A stretch of 64,000 bases of DNA from CAWIHA01 sp963835855 (GTDB taxonomy: Bacteria; Acidobacteriota; Terriglobia; Bryobacterales; Bryobacteraceae): NCBI GenBank assembly GCA_963835855.1, contig CAWIHA010000031.1, positions 1 to 64,000 on the forward strand. The letters are read 5' to 3'. Both the position numbers and the translations under genes were made by a program. Below the pieces are notes generated by a model. The model saw only the letters and a list, made by a program, of their open reading frames with translations. It had not been told where the DNA came from and searched no databases. Shown here piece after piece: positions 26,042-35,542 of this stretch (positions are counted from its first letter, which is position 1; every line of letters starts with the position of its first letter).

Positions 26042-26989
26042 CTACGCGCGCGCCTTCCATCCGACCTCCTCGATCACTTCTTTCACCGCCTTGACGGTGT
26101 TGACGTGGATCGTTACTGTGTCCTCCACGTCCACCGCGTAGCCGCCCGCGAGCGCGATGGCCACCGGGACCTGTGCGGCGAGCGCGGTCGAGATCACCAG
26201 CCGGTCGCGCGCCGCCAAGCCCTCGATGGTCAACGCGAGGCCGCCCAATTGATCCTGGCAATACGGGTCCGACCCGGCGATATAGAGGAGAATCTGCGGC
26301 TGGAAGTTTGTGAAGGCCGGAACGTAACCGTCGCGCAGCAGCTCCAGGTATGCCTCGTCGCCGGCGTCGTCCGGCAGGTTGATGTCGAGGTCTGACGGCG
26401 GCTTTTCGGAAGGGTAGTTGTGCAACTGGTGGATGGAAAGCGTAAATACCCTCTCGTCTCGCGCAAAGATGGCCGCGGTGCCGTTACCGTGGTGCACATC
26501 GCAATCAACGACCATCGCGCGCTCGATCATGCTGTCTCGCTGGAGCCGCCGGATCGCAATTGCCACGTCGTGTACGGCGCAGAAACCCTCGCCGTGGTCG
26601 GGGAAGGCGTGATGGAAGCCGCCGCCCACGTTGAATCCGGCGCCGTCCCGCAACGCGAGCCGCGCGGCGAGCGTCGTGCCGCCCGCGGCCAGCCAGAATC
26701 CGCGCACCATCTGGCGTGAATAAGGAATCTCGAGCTTGAGGATGTCGTAAAAAGTCAGCGTGCCGTTCTTCAGGCGCTCGACCCAATCCTTGTCATGAAC
26801 CCGCAGCACGTCCTCGTCCGGCGCCGGCGCCGGCTCGACGAAATCTTCGGGCTGCGCGAAATGTTCGGCAAGCAGGCGATCGCGGATGAGCCGGTACTTC
26901 TGCGCAGGAAATACGTGATCACCGAGGTTCAGATCATAGCCAGGATGATAGACGAGCTTGAAAGGGAGCATGCGATCCGGGGCTTTCAT
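26042..26989 (-). CDS. Histone deacetylase family protein (class II-like deacetylase/amidohydrolase)
   Basis: This 315-residue zinc hydrolase carries the tandem catalytic His region (GGGFHHAFPDHGEGFCAVHD), the zinc-ligand stretch VVDCDVHHGNGTA, a second Asp in the IAGSDPYCQDQLGG loop, and the C-terminal GGY motif (LAGGYAVD). Bacterial members deacetylate acetylpolyamines, acetoin-related or other small substrates; which one is unknown. The ATG at 26989 is chosen because the N-terminal MKAPDRMLPFKLVYHPGYD matches family starts; the frame continues upstream to 27295 without homology. Confidence 0.88.
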   Translation of the reverse strand: MKAPDRMLPFKLVYHPGYDLNLGDHVFPAQKYRLIRDRLLAEHFAQPEDFVEPAPAPDEDVLRVHDKDWVERLKNGTLTFYDILKLEIPYSRQMVRGFWLAAGGTTLAARLALRDGAGFNVGGGFHHAFPDHGEGFCAVHDVAIAIRRLQRDSMIERAMVVDCDVHHGNGTAAIFARDERVFTLSIHQLHNYPSEKPPSDLDINLPDDAGDEAYLELLRDGYVPAFTNFQPQILLYIAGSDPYCQDQLGGLALTIEGLAARDRLVISTALAAQVPVAIALAGGYAVDVEDTVTIHVNTVKAVKEVIEEVGWKARA

Positions 26990-27321
26990 TCTACCGCCGA
27001 GCCGCGGTCCGCGCGCGAAGCGCTGCCAGCGGCCGCTGCCGAGCGTAATCGATCGCCTCGGCCAGGAGGAGCGCGGCCTCCTGCGGCGCGGGGAAGCCGG
27101 TCGAGTTTGAACTGACCAGTACCGACCCCGTGCGTGGATTGAAACCGGCGCGATTGCGATAAGAAACATCGTGTTTCGTCCGATTGGTATTTGGGAGGGC
27201 CATTTGTGCCCGGCAGAATGAAGCAGCCGCGCCTGTCCGTATATGACTGGCGCCGCGACAGTTAGAGACGATCTCACTTTCGCAAGCCGGCACACGATGC
27301 CATCGATACCGAAGAGTAGCT
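26990..27321. other. Intergenic region between the deacetylase and hybrid kinase genes
   Basis: This 332-base stretch has no confident gene. A minus-strand open frame ends with TAG one base before the deacetylase ATG and, over its last ~55 codons, encodes a plausible helical tail (PAPQEAALLLAEAIDYA). It could be the end of a truncated upstream gene, but no homology is recognised. The divergent promoters of the two flanking genes must lie here; none is clear. Confidence 0.4.
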
Positions 27322-30300
27322 ATGAGCGACCGAAGGATTCGAGCTGTTGTTTGGCTGGGTTTTCTATGTTCAGTGGCCGCCCGGCTGGCGTTTGCCGGCG
27401 CCGCGCTGCCTCCCGACCCGGAATACATCATTACAGTTTGGGAGGTCGAGCAAGGGCTGCCTGAGAACTCGGCCACAGCAATGGTTCAGACACCCGATGG
27501 CTACCTGTGGTTCGGAACATTCAATGGCTTAGTGCGGTTTGATGGCGTCAAGTTTACCGTATTCGACCGATCGAACACCCCACAGCTACCAAGCGCAGGC
27601 ATCGTCAACTTGCATCTTGACAGAAGCGGTCGTCTGTGGGTCAGCACGGTGCTGGGCATGGCCTGCGTCAAGGATGGGCAGTGGCGGGTGTTCGGTGAGA
27701 AGTCGGGATGGACCGGGGATTATGTCAGACAGTTTGCCGAGAGCGCTTCCGGCCAGCTCTATATGTCTACGTTTGACAATAAGTTATTCCGGTTCCAGGG
27801 CGAGCGGTTCGAGGAACTCCCACGGCCGCCCGCTGACGTAAGCCTCGGAGTTTTCCCGTACGTCGATGAAGCTGGCTGCCTGTGGGTAGTCAACCCGCAA
27901 TTCATAGGAAAGCTTGTCGATGGCAAATGGCGTGAGACGATCTCCGCCTCGAGATTGCTCGAGCCAGGCGCCAGGATGGATTTGCGGTTTATCGGGGGAA
28001 ACAGCGCGGACGGGGGGCTTTGGATTGCCGCTGACCGGTACCTTCGCAAGTACCGCGCGGGCAAATTAGTCTTCGAAGCACGCGCGCCCTGGCCAATGGG
28101 GCGTCTGTGGAGTGTGCACGAGGACTCCAAGGGGAACGTCTGGATATGCACGTCTGGTTTCGGGCTCTACCGCTTCTCGCCGGGCGGTCAGTGGCGTCAT
28201 TTCACAACTGCTGACGGGCTGTCCTATGGGGCGGTCCGGTTCGTGTTCGAAGACCGGGAAGGGAACTTGTGGATCGGCACAAGCGGCGGTGGATTGATGC
28301 GCTTCAAGCGCCGCCATTTCATGGTCGCGGGGCTGGCGGAGGGCCTGCCAGAGCGGGTAGTCAAATCCGTCAGCGCCGATAGTCGCGGCAGAATCGTCAT
28401 CGGCACTTTCGGCAAGGGCATCGTGGCTCTGAACGGGAAAAGGATCAGCCCGGTATTGCTGCCGGGCGGTTCGAACATCGGCCCGAACAGCGGGGATTGC
28501 TGCATGTTCGATGGTTTTACGCTTTCGACACTTGTCGATCGCCAGGGGCGTCTCTGGGCGGGTTCATTCGCCGGTGGGCTGTACATGTTGCACCACGGCG
28601 CTTGCCAGGCTTTTCTTGCCAGCCGTGGGAAAAGCCCGCCGGTTTACAGTCTCTTCGAGGACTCCCGCGGAAGAATCTGGGGTGGAACTGACGATGGCGC
28701 AGTGAGTTTTTACGGGAACCAGCTCAAGATGCATCGCCTGGAAGGTGCCCCACGGCTCAGCAGCATCCGGGCCTTGGCTGAGGATCCGCGGCGTGGCATC
28801 CTTTGGGCCGGAAACAAGGCGGATGGCCTTTATCAGTTGGAGGGGGATCGGTTCACGCCCGTTCCCGAAGCCCGGGAACTGAAAACTCAGCAGATCTCCA
28901 CTCTATTGGCCGACAAAGACGGCACTCTTTGGATCGGAACCGAAGATGGGGGTCTCGCCTGTTTTCACAACGGTCACGTGGTGAGGATTACGGAAAGGCA
29001 GGGTCTGCCGGCGCGTAGCATCGCGTTCATTCTAGATGATGGGTTGGGCAACCTGTGGTTCGGATCGAACCGAGGCATTCTTCGCTGCGCGCGCGGCCAG
29101 CTCGAGGCGGTGATCAGCGGCCGAAAGAGCGAAGCGGCCTTCCAGGTATTCAACACCAGCGATGGGTTGCCGAGCTTGGACTTCTCGCTGGGCTTGCAGC
29201 CAGCAGCAGTAAAAGACCGCGGCGGCAAACTCTGGTTTGCGACCTGGACGGGAGTCGTCATGGTAGATCCCAAAAGCGTCGTATGCAATTCGCAGCCACC
29301 GCAATTGGCGATTGACGCCGTACTGATCGACGGCCAGTCAGCGGGTGGCCGGCGGCACTTCATGACCTCCACACCTATGGCTCCCGTATCCGTGACCGTT
29401 CCGCCCGGCGCTCACCGGCTCGAAATTCACTATGCCGGCCTGAGCTTCACTGCTCCCGAGAAAGTTCGTTTCCGTTACATGCTGGAGGGCTTGGATAAAG
29501 AATGGATCGAGGTCAACGATCGTCGTGTCGCCTATCTGCAAGATGTGCATCCGGGATGGTATCGGTTCCATGTCCAGGCGGCCAACAACGGGGGAGTCTG
29601 GAGCGAGAGTGGCGCGTCTGCTGAGCTGAATATCCGGCCATATTTTTACCAGACCTATTGGTTTTATGGCGTATGTGCCCTGATTGTCTTCTATGGGGCG
29701 ATTGGCGTCTACCGATTGCGTATCAGAAACCTGCGTGCACGGCAAAGAGACTTGGAGCTTCGCGTTGCAGAGCGCACGACGGAACTTGAGCAGGAGATCC
29801 TGGAGCGTAAGCGGGCCGAGGAAGGACTCCATCAGGAAATCGCCGAGCGGAAACTCGCTGAAGAGGCGGCAGCAGCAGCCAACCGGGCAAAGAGCGTCTT
29901 TCTGGCGACCATGAGCCACGAAATCCGCACACCGATGAACGGGATCATCGGTATGACGGAGCTGGCGCTAGCCACCGTCCTTACGCCGGAGCAGCACGAT
30001 TACGTGGCGACAGCCAAGAGTTCGGCCGAGCAACTGCTCAGCGTCATCAACGATGTGCTCGACTTCTCGAAGGTCGAAGCGGGCAAGATGGAGCTCAATC
30101 ATGAGCCCTTCAGCCTGCGTGAGAGTCTCGGCCAGGCGATGCAGATCATCGCTGTGTCCGGACATCAGAAGGGGATCGAAATCTCATTCCGGGTGGCGCG
30201 GGAAATTCCGGACGCGCTCGTGGGCGATGCCGTTCGCCTGCGCCAGATCGTGTTGAACCTAGTGGGCAACGCGGTCAAATTCACCGGCAATGGCGGCAAG

Positions 30301-31209
30301 ATTATGCTCGACGCGAATCTCGACGACAGCATATCGACATCCGGCCAACAAGAATTCTCGTGCGTCGTACATTTCTCCGTGCGAGATACGGGAATTGGCA
30401 TCCCAGCCGTAAAGCAGAAACTGATATTCGAGCCTTTCGCCCAAGCCGATGGTTCGACCAGCCGCAAGTACGGCGGCACTGGCCTGGGCCTCGCCATTAC
30501 CTCGAAACTAGTGAGAATGCTGGGCGGAACCATCTGGGTTGAGAGCCAGCCGGGCATAGGCAGCACATTTTACTTCACTGCCCGGTTCGGCGTGCATCGG
30601 CAGGCTGAGGACAGCACCGCCGCTCACGATGCGGTCAGCCTGGAAGGTCCAGACGTTTTGGTGGCGGACGGCAATTCTACCGGCCGGATACGGCCGCTAC
30701 TGCCGCCGCAACCGGAAATTGCCGCATCGCAACCAGTGGAACCGTGCGCCGGAGACAAAAAATCCACGGGCCGGCTCCTTCGCATTCTGCTCGCCGAAGA
30801 CAATATTGTTAATCAAAAAGTGGCAGCGAGGCTGCTGGAAAACCAAGGCCACAAGGTAACGGTGGTTTCGGATGGAAGGGGCGCTCTCGATGCAGTCGAG
30901 CAGCAGTCGTTCGATCTCATTCTTATGGACGTGCAGATGCCGGAAATGGATGGTTTCGAGGCGACGGCAAAGATCCGCGGGAAGGAACAAAGCACGGGAG
31001 AGCACTTGCCTGTGCTCGCGCTAACAGCGCACGCGATGACAGGCGACCGGGAGCGCTGTCTTCGTGCGGGAATGGACGGCTACATTTCTAAGCCAATTCG
31101 GCCCGCAGAGTTGTTCGAGGCGATCGGCAACGTGCTTTCGCTGTCGCGGGCGGTAGGCACGAGTGCACCTGCCCGGGACGCAAAAGCGACGAAGAACCAA
31201 GACGCGTAG
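27322..31209 (+). CDS. Hybrid sensor histidine kinase with beta-propeller sensor and receiver domain
   Basis: This is a 1295-residue one-protein two-component system. After a signal peptide (to about residue 28), two seven-blade ligand-sensing propellers span ~35-680, with repeats like GYLWFGTFNGLVRFDG and GNLWIGTSGGGLMRF. A Y_Y_Y domain follows at ~690-765, a membrane helix at ~775-797, and a coiled coil to ~860. HisKA has phospho-acceptor His866 (FLATMSHEIRTPMNG). HATPase is at ~975-1095 (NLVGNAVKF, GTGLGLAI). The receiver has Asp1203 (LILMDVQMPEMDG). This architecture resembles the Bacteroides HTCS sensors for polysaccharides, though the output here is only a receiver, so a separate effector is expected. 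Confidence 0.93.
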   Translation: MSDRRIRAVVWLGFLCSVAARLAFAGAALPPDPEYIITVWEVEQGLPENSATAMVQTPDGYLWFGTFNGLVRFDGVKFTVFDRSNTPQLPSAGIVNLHLDRSGRLWVSTVLGMACVKDGQWRVFGEKSGWTGDYVRQFAESASGQLYMSTFDNKLFRFQGERFEELPRPPADVSLGVFPYVDEAGCLWVVNPQFIGKLVDGKWRETISASRLLEPGARMDLRFIGGNSADGGLWIAADRYLRKYRAGKLVFEARAPWPMGRLWSVHEDSKGNVWICTSGFGLYRFSPGGQWRHFTTADGLSYGAVRFVFEDREGNLWIGTSGGGLMRFKRRHFMVAGLAEGLPERVVKSVSADSRGRIVIGTFGKGIVALNGKRISPVLLPGGSNIGPNSGDCCMFDGFTLSTLVDRQGRLWAGSFAGGLYMLHHGACQAFLASRGKSPPVYSLFEDSRGRIWGGTDDGAVSFYGNQLKMHRLEGAPRLSSIRALAEDPRRGILWAGNKADGLYQLEGDRFTPVPEARELKTQQISTLLADKDGTLWIGTEDGGLACFHNGHVVRITERQGLPARSIAFILDDGLGNLWFGSNRGILRCARGQLEAVISGRKSEAAFQVFNTSDGLPSLDFSLGLQPAAVKDRGGKLWFATWTGVVMVDPKSVVCNSQPPQLAIDAVLIDGQSAGGRRHFMTSTPMAPVSVTVPPGAHRLEIHYAGLSFTAPEKVRFRYMLEGLDKEWIEVNDRRVAYLQDVHPGWYRFHVQAANNGGVWSESGASAELNIRPYFYQTYWFYGVCALIVFYGAIGVYRLRIRNLRARQRDLELRVAERTTELEQEILERKRAEEGLHQEIAERKLAEEAAAAANRAKSVFLATMSHEIRTPMNGIIGMTELALATVLTPEQHDYVATAKSSAEQLLSVINDVLDFSKVEAGKMELNHEPFSLRESLGQAMQIIAVSGHQKGIEISFRVAREIPDALVGDAVRLRQIVLNLVGNAVKFTGNGGKIMLDANLDDSISTSGQQEFSCVVHFSVRDTGIGIPAVKQKLIFEPFAQADGSTSRKYGGTGLGLAITSKLVRMLGGTIWVESQPGIGSTFYFTARFGVHRQAEDSTAAHDAVSLEGPDVLVADGNSTGRIRPLLPPQPEIAASQPVEPCAGDKKSTGRLLRILLAEDNIVNQKVAARLLENQGHKVTVVSDGRGALDAVEQQSFDLILMDVQMPEMDGFEATAKIRGKEQSTGEHLPVLALTAHAMTGDRERCLRAGMDGYISKPIRPAELFEAIGNVLSLSRAVGTSAPARDAKATKNQDA

Positions 31210-31312
31210 AAACTCAGGGCCGACGTTGCACTGACCAATACTGCCAAACCCGAGACGCCGGATGGAAAAATCTGGGCGGTTCTTCGGCCCGGCGTTGCCT
31301 CCGGCGCCCGGT

Positions 31313-31318
31313 TATAAT
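31313..31318 (+). promoter_or_regulatory. -10 element upstream of mdh
   Basis: A perfect TATAAT lies 38 bases before the mdh ATG, and GAGGGA before the ATG gives the ribosome site. The nearest -35-like hexamers (TTGCCT at 31295, GCGTTG at 31292) are too close for a standard spacer, so only the -10 is claimed. Confidence 0.45.
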
Positions 31319-31356
31319 GAGTCAGTTCCACACACTCAGGATTTCGAGGGACTCAC

Positions 31357-32295
31357 ATGCGAAAAAAAGTTACCGTGGTCGGCGCCGGGAACGTGGGGGC
31401 GAATTGTGCGCTGCGCATTGTTGAAAAAGATCTGGCGGACGTGGTGCTGGTCGATGTGATCGAGGGTGTTCCCCAGGGCAAAGGACTCGATCTGCTTCAA
31501 TCCGGCCCCCTCCAGGGCTATGACGTCCTCATCACCGGCTCGAACGATTACGAGCCGACCGCGAACTCCGACATCGTCGTTATCACCGCGGGCTTTCCGC
31601 GCAAGCCCGGGATGAGCCGCGACGACCTCCTGATGGCGAATTATGAGATCGTGCACGCTGCCACCGGGCAGGCGGCGAAGCACTCGCCGAATTCGATCCT
31701 GATCGTGGTCACCAACCCGCTGGATGCGATGTGCTGGACGGCGTTGCAGGTTTCGAAGTTCAGCAAAGAGCGCGTCATTGGTATGGCGGGCATCCTGGAT
31801 ACGGCGCGGTTCCGGGCCTTCATCGCTCGCGAGTTGGATGTATCGGCCGAGAATGTCACGGCGATGGTGCTGGGCGGACATGGGGACACGATGGTGCCGC
31901 TTGTGCGCCTGACGAACGTCTCCGGCATCCCGTTGGCCGAGCTGATGGACGCGGCCGCCATCGACCGGTTGGTCGAACGCACTCGCAACGGCGGCGCCGA
32001 GATTGTGAAGCTCCTGAAAACCGGCAGCGCGTATTACGCACCCTCAGCCGCTGCTATCGAGATGGTCGAATCCATCCTCAAGGACAAGAAGAAGGTCCTG
32101 CCCTGCGCCGCGTATCTCGAAGGCGAATATGGTTTTCGCGGCGTTTTCGTCGGCGTCCCGGTGAAGCTGGGCTCGCGGGGCATCGAAAAGATTTACGAAG
32201 TGAAGCTAACGCCCGAGGAGGGGGGCCAACTGGAAAAGAGCGCCGCGGCTGTCCAGGAACTCATCGAGGTTTTGAAGCGGAAGACGGCAGCGTAA
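31357..32295 (+). CDS. mdh: Malate dehydrogenase (NAD, LDH-like)
   Basis: This 312-residue enzyme oxidises malate to oxaloacetate in the TCA cycle. It has the NAD-binding VVGAGNVGANCA motif, the Arg substrate loop FPRKPGMSRDDLL, VVTNPLDAMCW, and the catalytic His in LGGHGDTMVPL. The RKPGM loop distinguishes LDH-like MDH from lactate dehydrogenases. It is monocistronic with its own -10. Confidence 0.95.
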   Translation: MRKKVTVVGAGNVGANCALRIVEKDLADVVLVDVIEGVPQGKGLDLLQSGPLQGYDVLITGSNDYEPTANSDIVVITAGFPRKPGMSRDDLLMANYEIVHAATGQAAKHSPNSILIVVTNPLDAMCWTALQVSKFSKERVIGMAGILDTARFRAFIARELDVSAENVTAMVLGGHGDTMVPLVRLTNVSGIPLAELMDAAAIDRLVERTRNGGAEIVKLLKTGSAYYAPSAAAIEMVESILKDKKKVLPCAAYLEGEYGFRGVFVGVPVKLGSRGIEKIYEVKLTPEEGGQLEKSAAAVQELIEVLKRKTAA

Positions 32296-32413
32296 GCGGA
32301 CAAGCTCAGGGGCGTCTTCCAAGCAGGATCCCTTCCGATCCTACCCAACCAGGCGGGAACTTCCTAACCGCCCCAGGTGTCTATTATGCCGGCGCAGTGG
32401 AAAGGAGGACGCG

Positions 32414-33169
32414 ATGTTCGAGCAAACGCTTCTCACCAAGCCCGCCCGGACGCGCCGCGCTTGGACGGTTGCGGTTGGATTCTCAGGCCAGGTCGCGCTG
32501 ATCGGCGCCGCTGTTCTGATGCCATTGATCCACACCGACCGCTTGCCACCAGTGCAGCCGCTGTTCCACATCAATGTGCCCCCGGCTCCGCCAAAACCCG
32601 GGCCGGAGGACGCGGTGCAGGTCGTGGACGTGAAGTGGCTGAGCGGTGAGCGGAAGCCGTTCATCGAGCCGGCCGTAATTCCGACGGGACCGCCGCGGAT
32701 GATTGTGGACCCCGAGCCGCCGGCGTTGGCTCACAATCCTAGCCCAGGCGTTCCCAACAGCCCCGGGCCTGCGGGTCCAGGCGGCTGGAGCGGCCTCGAA
32801 ACCATGATCGGCCCGGCGCAGTGGATCACGACTCTTCGCCCGCCCGCAGTCGAGCCCGCCGAGACGAAGGCAAAGCAGCCGAAGCTCATCCGCATCAGCA
32901 AATTGGACCCTGCTCAATTGATCCACAAGGTCACGCCGGAGTATCCTGCAGTGGCGCGCGCCGCGGGCATCTCCGGGTTGGTGCGGATCGAGGCGATCAT
33001 CGGGACCGACGGCAGCATCCGCGAATTGCGCTTTGTGAGCGGCCCGCCATTGCTGGCGCGGGCGGCCATAGACGCGGTGCGGCAGTGGCACTACAAGCCG
33101 ATGGTGCTGAACGGAGAGCCGACCGAGGTCTTGACCGGGATCGACGTGGTGTTCACTTTGGCCCGCTAG
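32414..33169 (+). CDS. TonB-like energy transducer
   Basis: This is a 251-residue protein with a cytoplasmic start, one membrane helix (about residues 18-39), a Pro-rich periplasmic linker (NVPPAPPKPGPE and PNSPGPAGPGG) and a C-terminal TonB_C domain (residues ~165-250, GLVRIEAIIGTDGSIRELRF and AIDAVRQWHYKP). TonB transmits proton-motive energy to outer-membrane receptors; isolated copies like this are numerous in Acidobacteriota. Its end overlaps the convergent S41 protease gene by 17 bases. Confidence 0.85.
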   Translation: MFEQTLLTKPARTRRAWTVAVGFSGQVALIGAAVLMPLIHTDRLPPVQPLFHINVPPAPPKPGPEDAVQVVDVKWLSGERKPFIEPAVIPTGPPRMIVDPEPPALAHNPSPGVPNSPGPAGPGGWSGLETMIGPAQWITTLRPPAVEPAETKAKQPKLIRISKLDPAQLIHKVTPEYPAVARAAGISGLVRIEAIIGTDGSIRELRFVSGPPLLARAAIDAVRQWHYKPMVLNGEPTEVLTGIDVVFTLAR

Positions 33170-34640
33170 AGGTGAGCCGCGCGTTCAAGTTTGCGAGCGC
33201 GGCGGCGATTGCCGGGTCGCGCCGGGCCTCGATCTCGTCGCCGCGCTCGACGCCAAACGCCTGATCGAAGATCTCCGTCTTGACCCGGTTGCGAATCCAC
33301 TCCCGCTCCCTCGACCACTCGCCGGCGCTGGGCCGGATCTGGTTCTCGGAAAGATAAACCTGCAAGTCATCGAGCACGTCCGGCGTCACTTCAAAGTTCT
33401 CTTGAATCGGGCCGTGCTGCTGCAGATATTCGGTGGCGAACGAAGTGAACGCGCCGCTGGCTTCGAGCGCCGCCCGGAATGGCGTCATCGGCTCCGGATA
33501 AACCTCATAATCCGGTTGAATGCCGCCTCCTCCGCGAACGCGCCGGCCGGAGTCGGTGTGGAATTCGTTCTCGTGGCCGGAGCGATTCACGATGTCGGCC
33601 TGCTGTATCTGGCTGCCGGCAAGCGGCTTCTGGATCGAGCGGCCGCTGGGCGTGTAGTAATACGCGATGGTAAGCGCGACGCCCGTGGCTTCCGAGAGCG
33701 GGTACACACTTTCGACAAGCCCCTTACCGAAACTCGGCTGCCCGACGAGAATGCCGCGGTCATGATCCTGGAGCGCGCCGGCGACGATTTCGGCAGCGCT
33801 CGCGCTCCTGCCGTTGATCAACACGGCGAGCGGAAACTCATACGGCGCCGCCTTCGGCGGCACACGCTCCTCCCTGCCCGGCACGGTGCGGCCCCGGACG
33901 CTCAGCAGCTTCTGGCCGGGGTTCAGGAATAAGGACGCGGTCTCGAGCGCGGCCGGCAGCAACCCGCCAGGGTTGTTCCGCAGATCGAGGACCAGGCCCT
34001 TGAGCTGGCCCCCGCCGAGCTTCTCGATGGCCGACTTGATCCGTGCGCCGGTATCGGCGTCGAAGCTCGACACGCGCAAGTAGGCGATGCCGGGCCGTAA
34101 AAGGAAGGCGCGCTCGACGCTCGGCGCCTGCAATTCTTCCGGCGTCAGTACGAATTCGAGGAGCCGTTCCTGGCCCAGGCGGCGCACGTCCAGGCGAGCC
34201 TGTTTCTGCCGCGATTCCGAGAGCAGCGCGACCAACTGGTCCAGATCGAGGCGCGCCAGGCTGACGCCGTTGATGGCCAGGATCTCATCGCCCGGAGCGA
34301 TTCCGGATCTCGCCGCCGGCGTGCCCGGAAGCGCCTGCAACACAATCACCCGGCCTGAGAGGATCGAGACGACGCTGCCGAAGCCTTTGCGCGTGGAGCT
34401 CTCGAGCTGCTTGAGCTGTTGGAACTGGTCGGGGTCGAAAAACACCGAATGCGGATCGAGGCGGCGCAGCATGCCCGGGATGGCGCCCTCGTAGATGGCC
34501 TTCTCCGGCGCGACCGGGTCGGCGGCCTCGCGCTCAACAACCGCATACACATCGGTGAATTTCTTGAGCTGCTCGGGCACATCATCTGGCGCGGGAGCCC
34601 CCGCGAGCAGCAGAAGGAATGCGGGGATCAATGGAAACAT
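33153..34640 (-). CDS. S41-family carboxyl-terminal processing peptidase
   Basis: This 495-residue exported protease has an N-terminal signal peptide, a PDZ domain at ~88-155 (GFGSVVSI, PGDEILAINGVSL) and the S41 catalytic domain. The catalytic pair is Ser281 in NGRSASAAEIVAGAL and Lys306 in QPSFGKGLVE, 25 residues apart as in Tsp/CtpA. The LRNNPGGLL motif is also present. It cleaves proteins at their C-terminus in the periplasm. It overlaps tonB tail-to-tail. Confidence 0.92.
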   Translation of the reverse strand: MFPLIPAFLLLLAGAPAPDDVPEQLKKFTDVYAVVEREAADPVAPEKAIYEGAIPGMLRRLDPHSVFFDPDQFQQLKQLESSTRKGFGSVVSILSGRVIVLQALPGTPAARSGIAPGDEILAINGVSLARLDLDQLVALLSESRQKQARLDVRRLGQERLLEFVLTPEELQAPSVERAFLLRPGIAYLRVSSFDADTGARIKSAIEKLGGGQLKGLVLDLRNNPGGLLPAALETASLFLNPGQKLLSVRGRTVPGREERVPPKAAPYEFPLAVLINGRSASAAEIVAGALQDHDRGILVGQPSFGKGLVESVYPLSEATGVALTIAYYYTPSGRSIQKPLAGSQIQQADIVNRSGHENEFHTDSGRRVRGGGGIQPDYEVYPEPMTPFRAALEASGAFTSFATEYLQQHGPIQENFEVTPDVLDDLQVYLSENQIRPSAGEWSREREWIRNRVKTEIFDQAFGVERGDEIEARRDPAIAAALANLNARLTSSGPK

Positions 34641-34741
34641 CCGAATTACCAGTGTACTTGATGTGCAGCGGCGAGCCGGGGGGCGGCATCGGAGTTCAAC
34701 TCCGGTTGATCTGCTGGCCGTGCGGGGGCATACTGGGGCGC

Positions 34742-35446
34742 ATGGATGATTCAGAGTGCTTGGCTCGCACGTACCTCACTCACCTCGGCTTCCAGAGAAT
34801 TGAATACGAGCCCGCAGGCCCCAGCAAACCTCCCGACTTCCTCGTCGAAGGCAGAATTGCAGTTGAGGCCCGGGTTCTAAATGAGCACGAAGAACCTTCG
34901 CAGCCTGGAATGAAGCCGCGAGGAGTAGAGGAGATCGACATTCCGGTCCGGAAAAAGATTCAAGGTCTTCTGCCTTCGTTCGGACCTCGTCCCAGTGGGG
35001 CAGTTAGTTGGTATGTTTGCATCAAGTACACGCGGCCCGTTCCAGCTTGGCGACTGGTGAGGAACGCTGTTAGCAAGCATCTTCGGGCGTTTCTAGACAG
35101 CCCTGTACAGAATCCAACCACGATTCGGCTCTTTAACAATTTCACGCTCCACCTAATCCGTGCGGGGCGACCATACCCGGATTATTTCGTTATGGGTTGG
35201 CTCGACGGCGAGGATTCAGGGGCCTGGGTCGTCTCGCACTTGGAGAGAAACGTCAGGATCTGTATAGACGAGAAGACGGCAAAGATTTCGGGCATTCGAA
35301 CGAAATACCCTGAGTGGTGGCTGGTGCTTATCGACCGCATCTTTTACGGCGTATGGGTATGGGAAGCCATTCATATTCCGCACCACGGCTGGGACAGGGT
35401 CATTCTCATCAACCCCATTGACCCCACGCGGGCAGTTGAAGTCTGA
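34742..35446 (+). CDS. Orphan PD-(D/E)xK-like protein of unknown function
   Basis: This is a 234-residue soluble protein. The N-terminal part has GFQRIEYEPA, then KPPDFLVEGRIAVEARVLNE, which resembles the PD-(D/E)xK nuclease core (Pro-Asp followed by Glu-x-x), with Arg in place of the usual Lys. The rest is rich in Trp and Tyr and shows no recognised family. The ATG at 34742 is preferred; a longer frame from 34619 would overlap the protease promoter. It has lower GC than its neighbours and no methylase or partner gene, so it may be a recently acquired orphan. Confidence 0.6.
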   Translation: MDDSECLARTYLTHLGFQRIEYEPAGPSKPPDFLVEGRIAVEARVLNEHEEPSQPGMKPRGVEEIDIPVRKKIQGLLPSFGPRPSGAVSWYVCIKYTRPVPAWRLVRNAVSKHLRAFLDSPVQNPTTIRLFNNFTLHLIRAGRPYPDYFVMGWLDGEDSGAWVVSHLERNVRICIDEKTAKISGIRTKYPEWWLVLIDRIFYGVWVWEAIHIPHHGWDRVILINPIDPTRAVEV

Positions 35447-35542
35447 TAGCCTCCGCTTCTCGCAGCAGTGCCCTGTCTGGATCGACCCCCCTCAAAGCGG
35501 AGTCGGCACTTCGGAGACTTAACCGGTCGCGACTGAGGCCGC

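Noticed and set aside
26991..27165. A plausible minus-strand C-terminal tail ending one base before the deacetylase start
   Set aside because: No homology is recognised, and the abutting stop and start may be chance; it is noted only in the intergenic entry.
32325..32342. A six-base stem AGGATC/GATCCT after mdh, considered as a terminator
   Set aside because: The stem is short and there is no T-tract.
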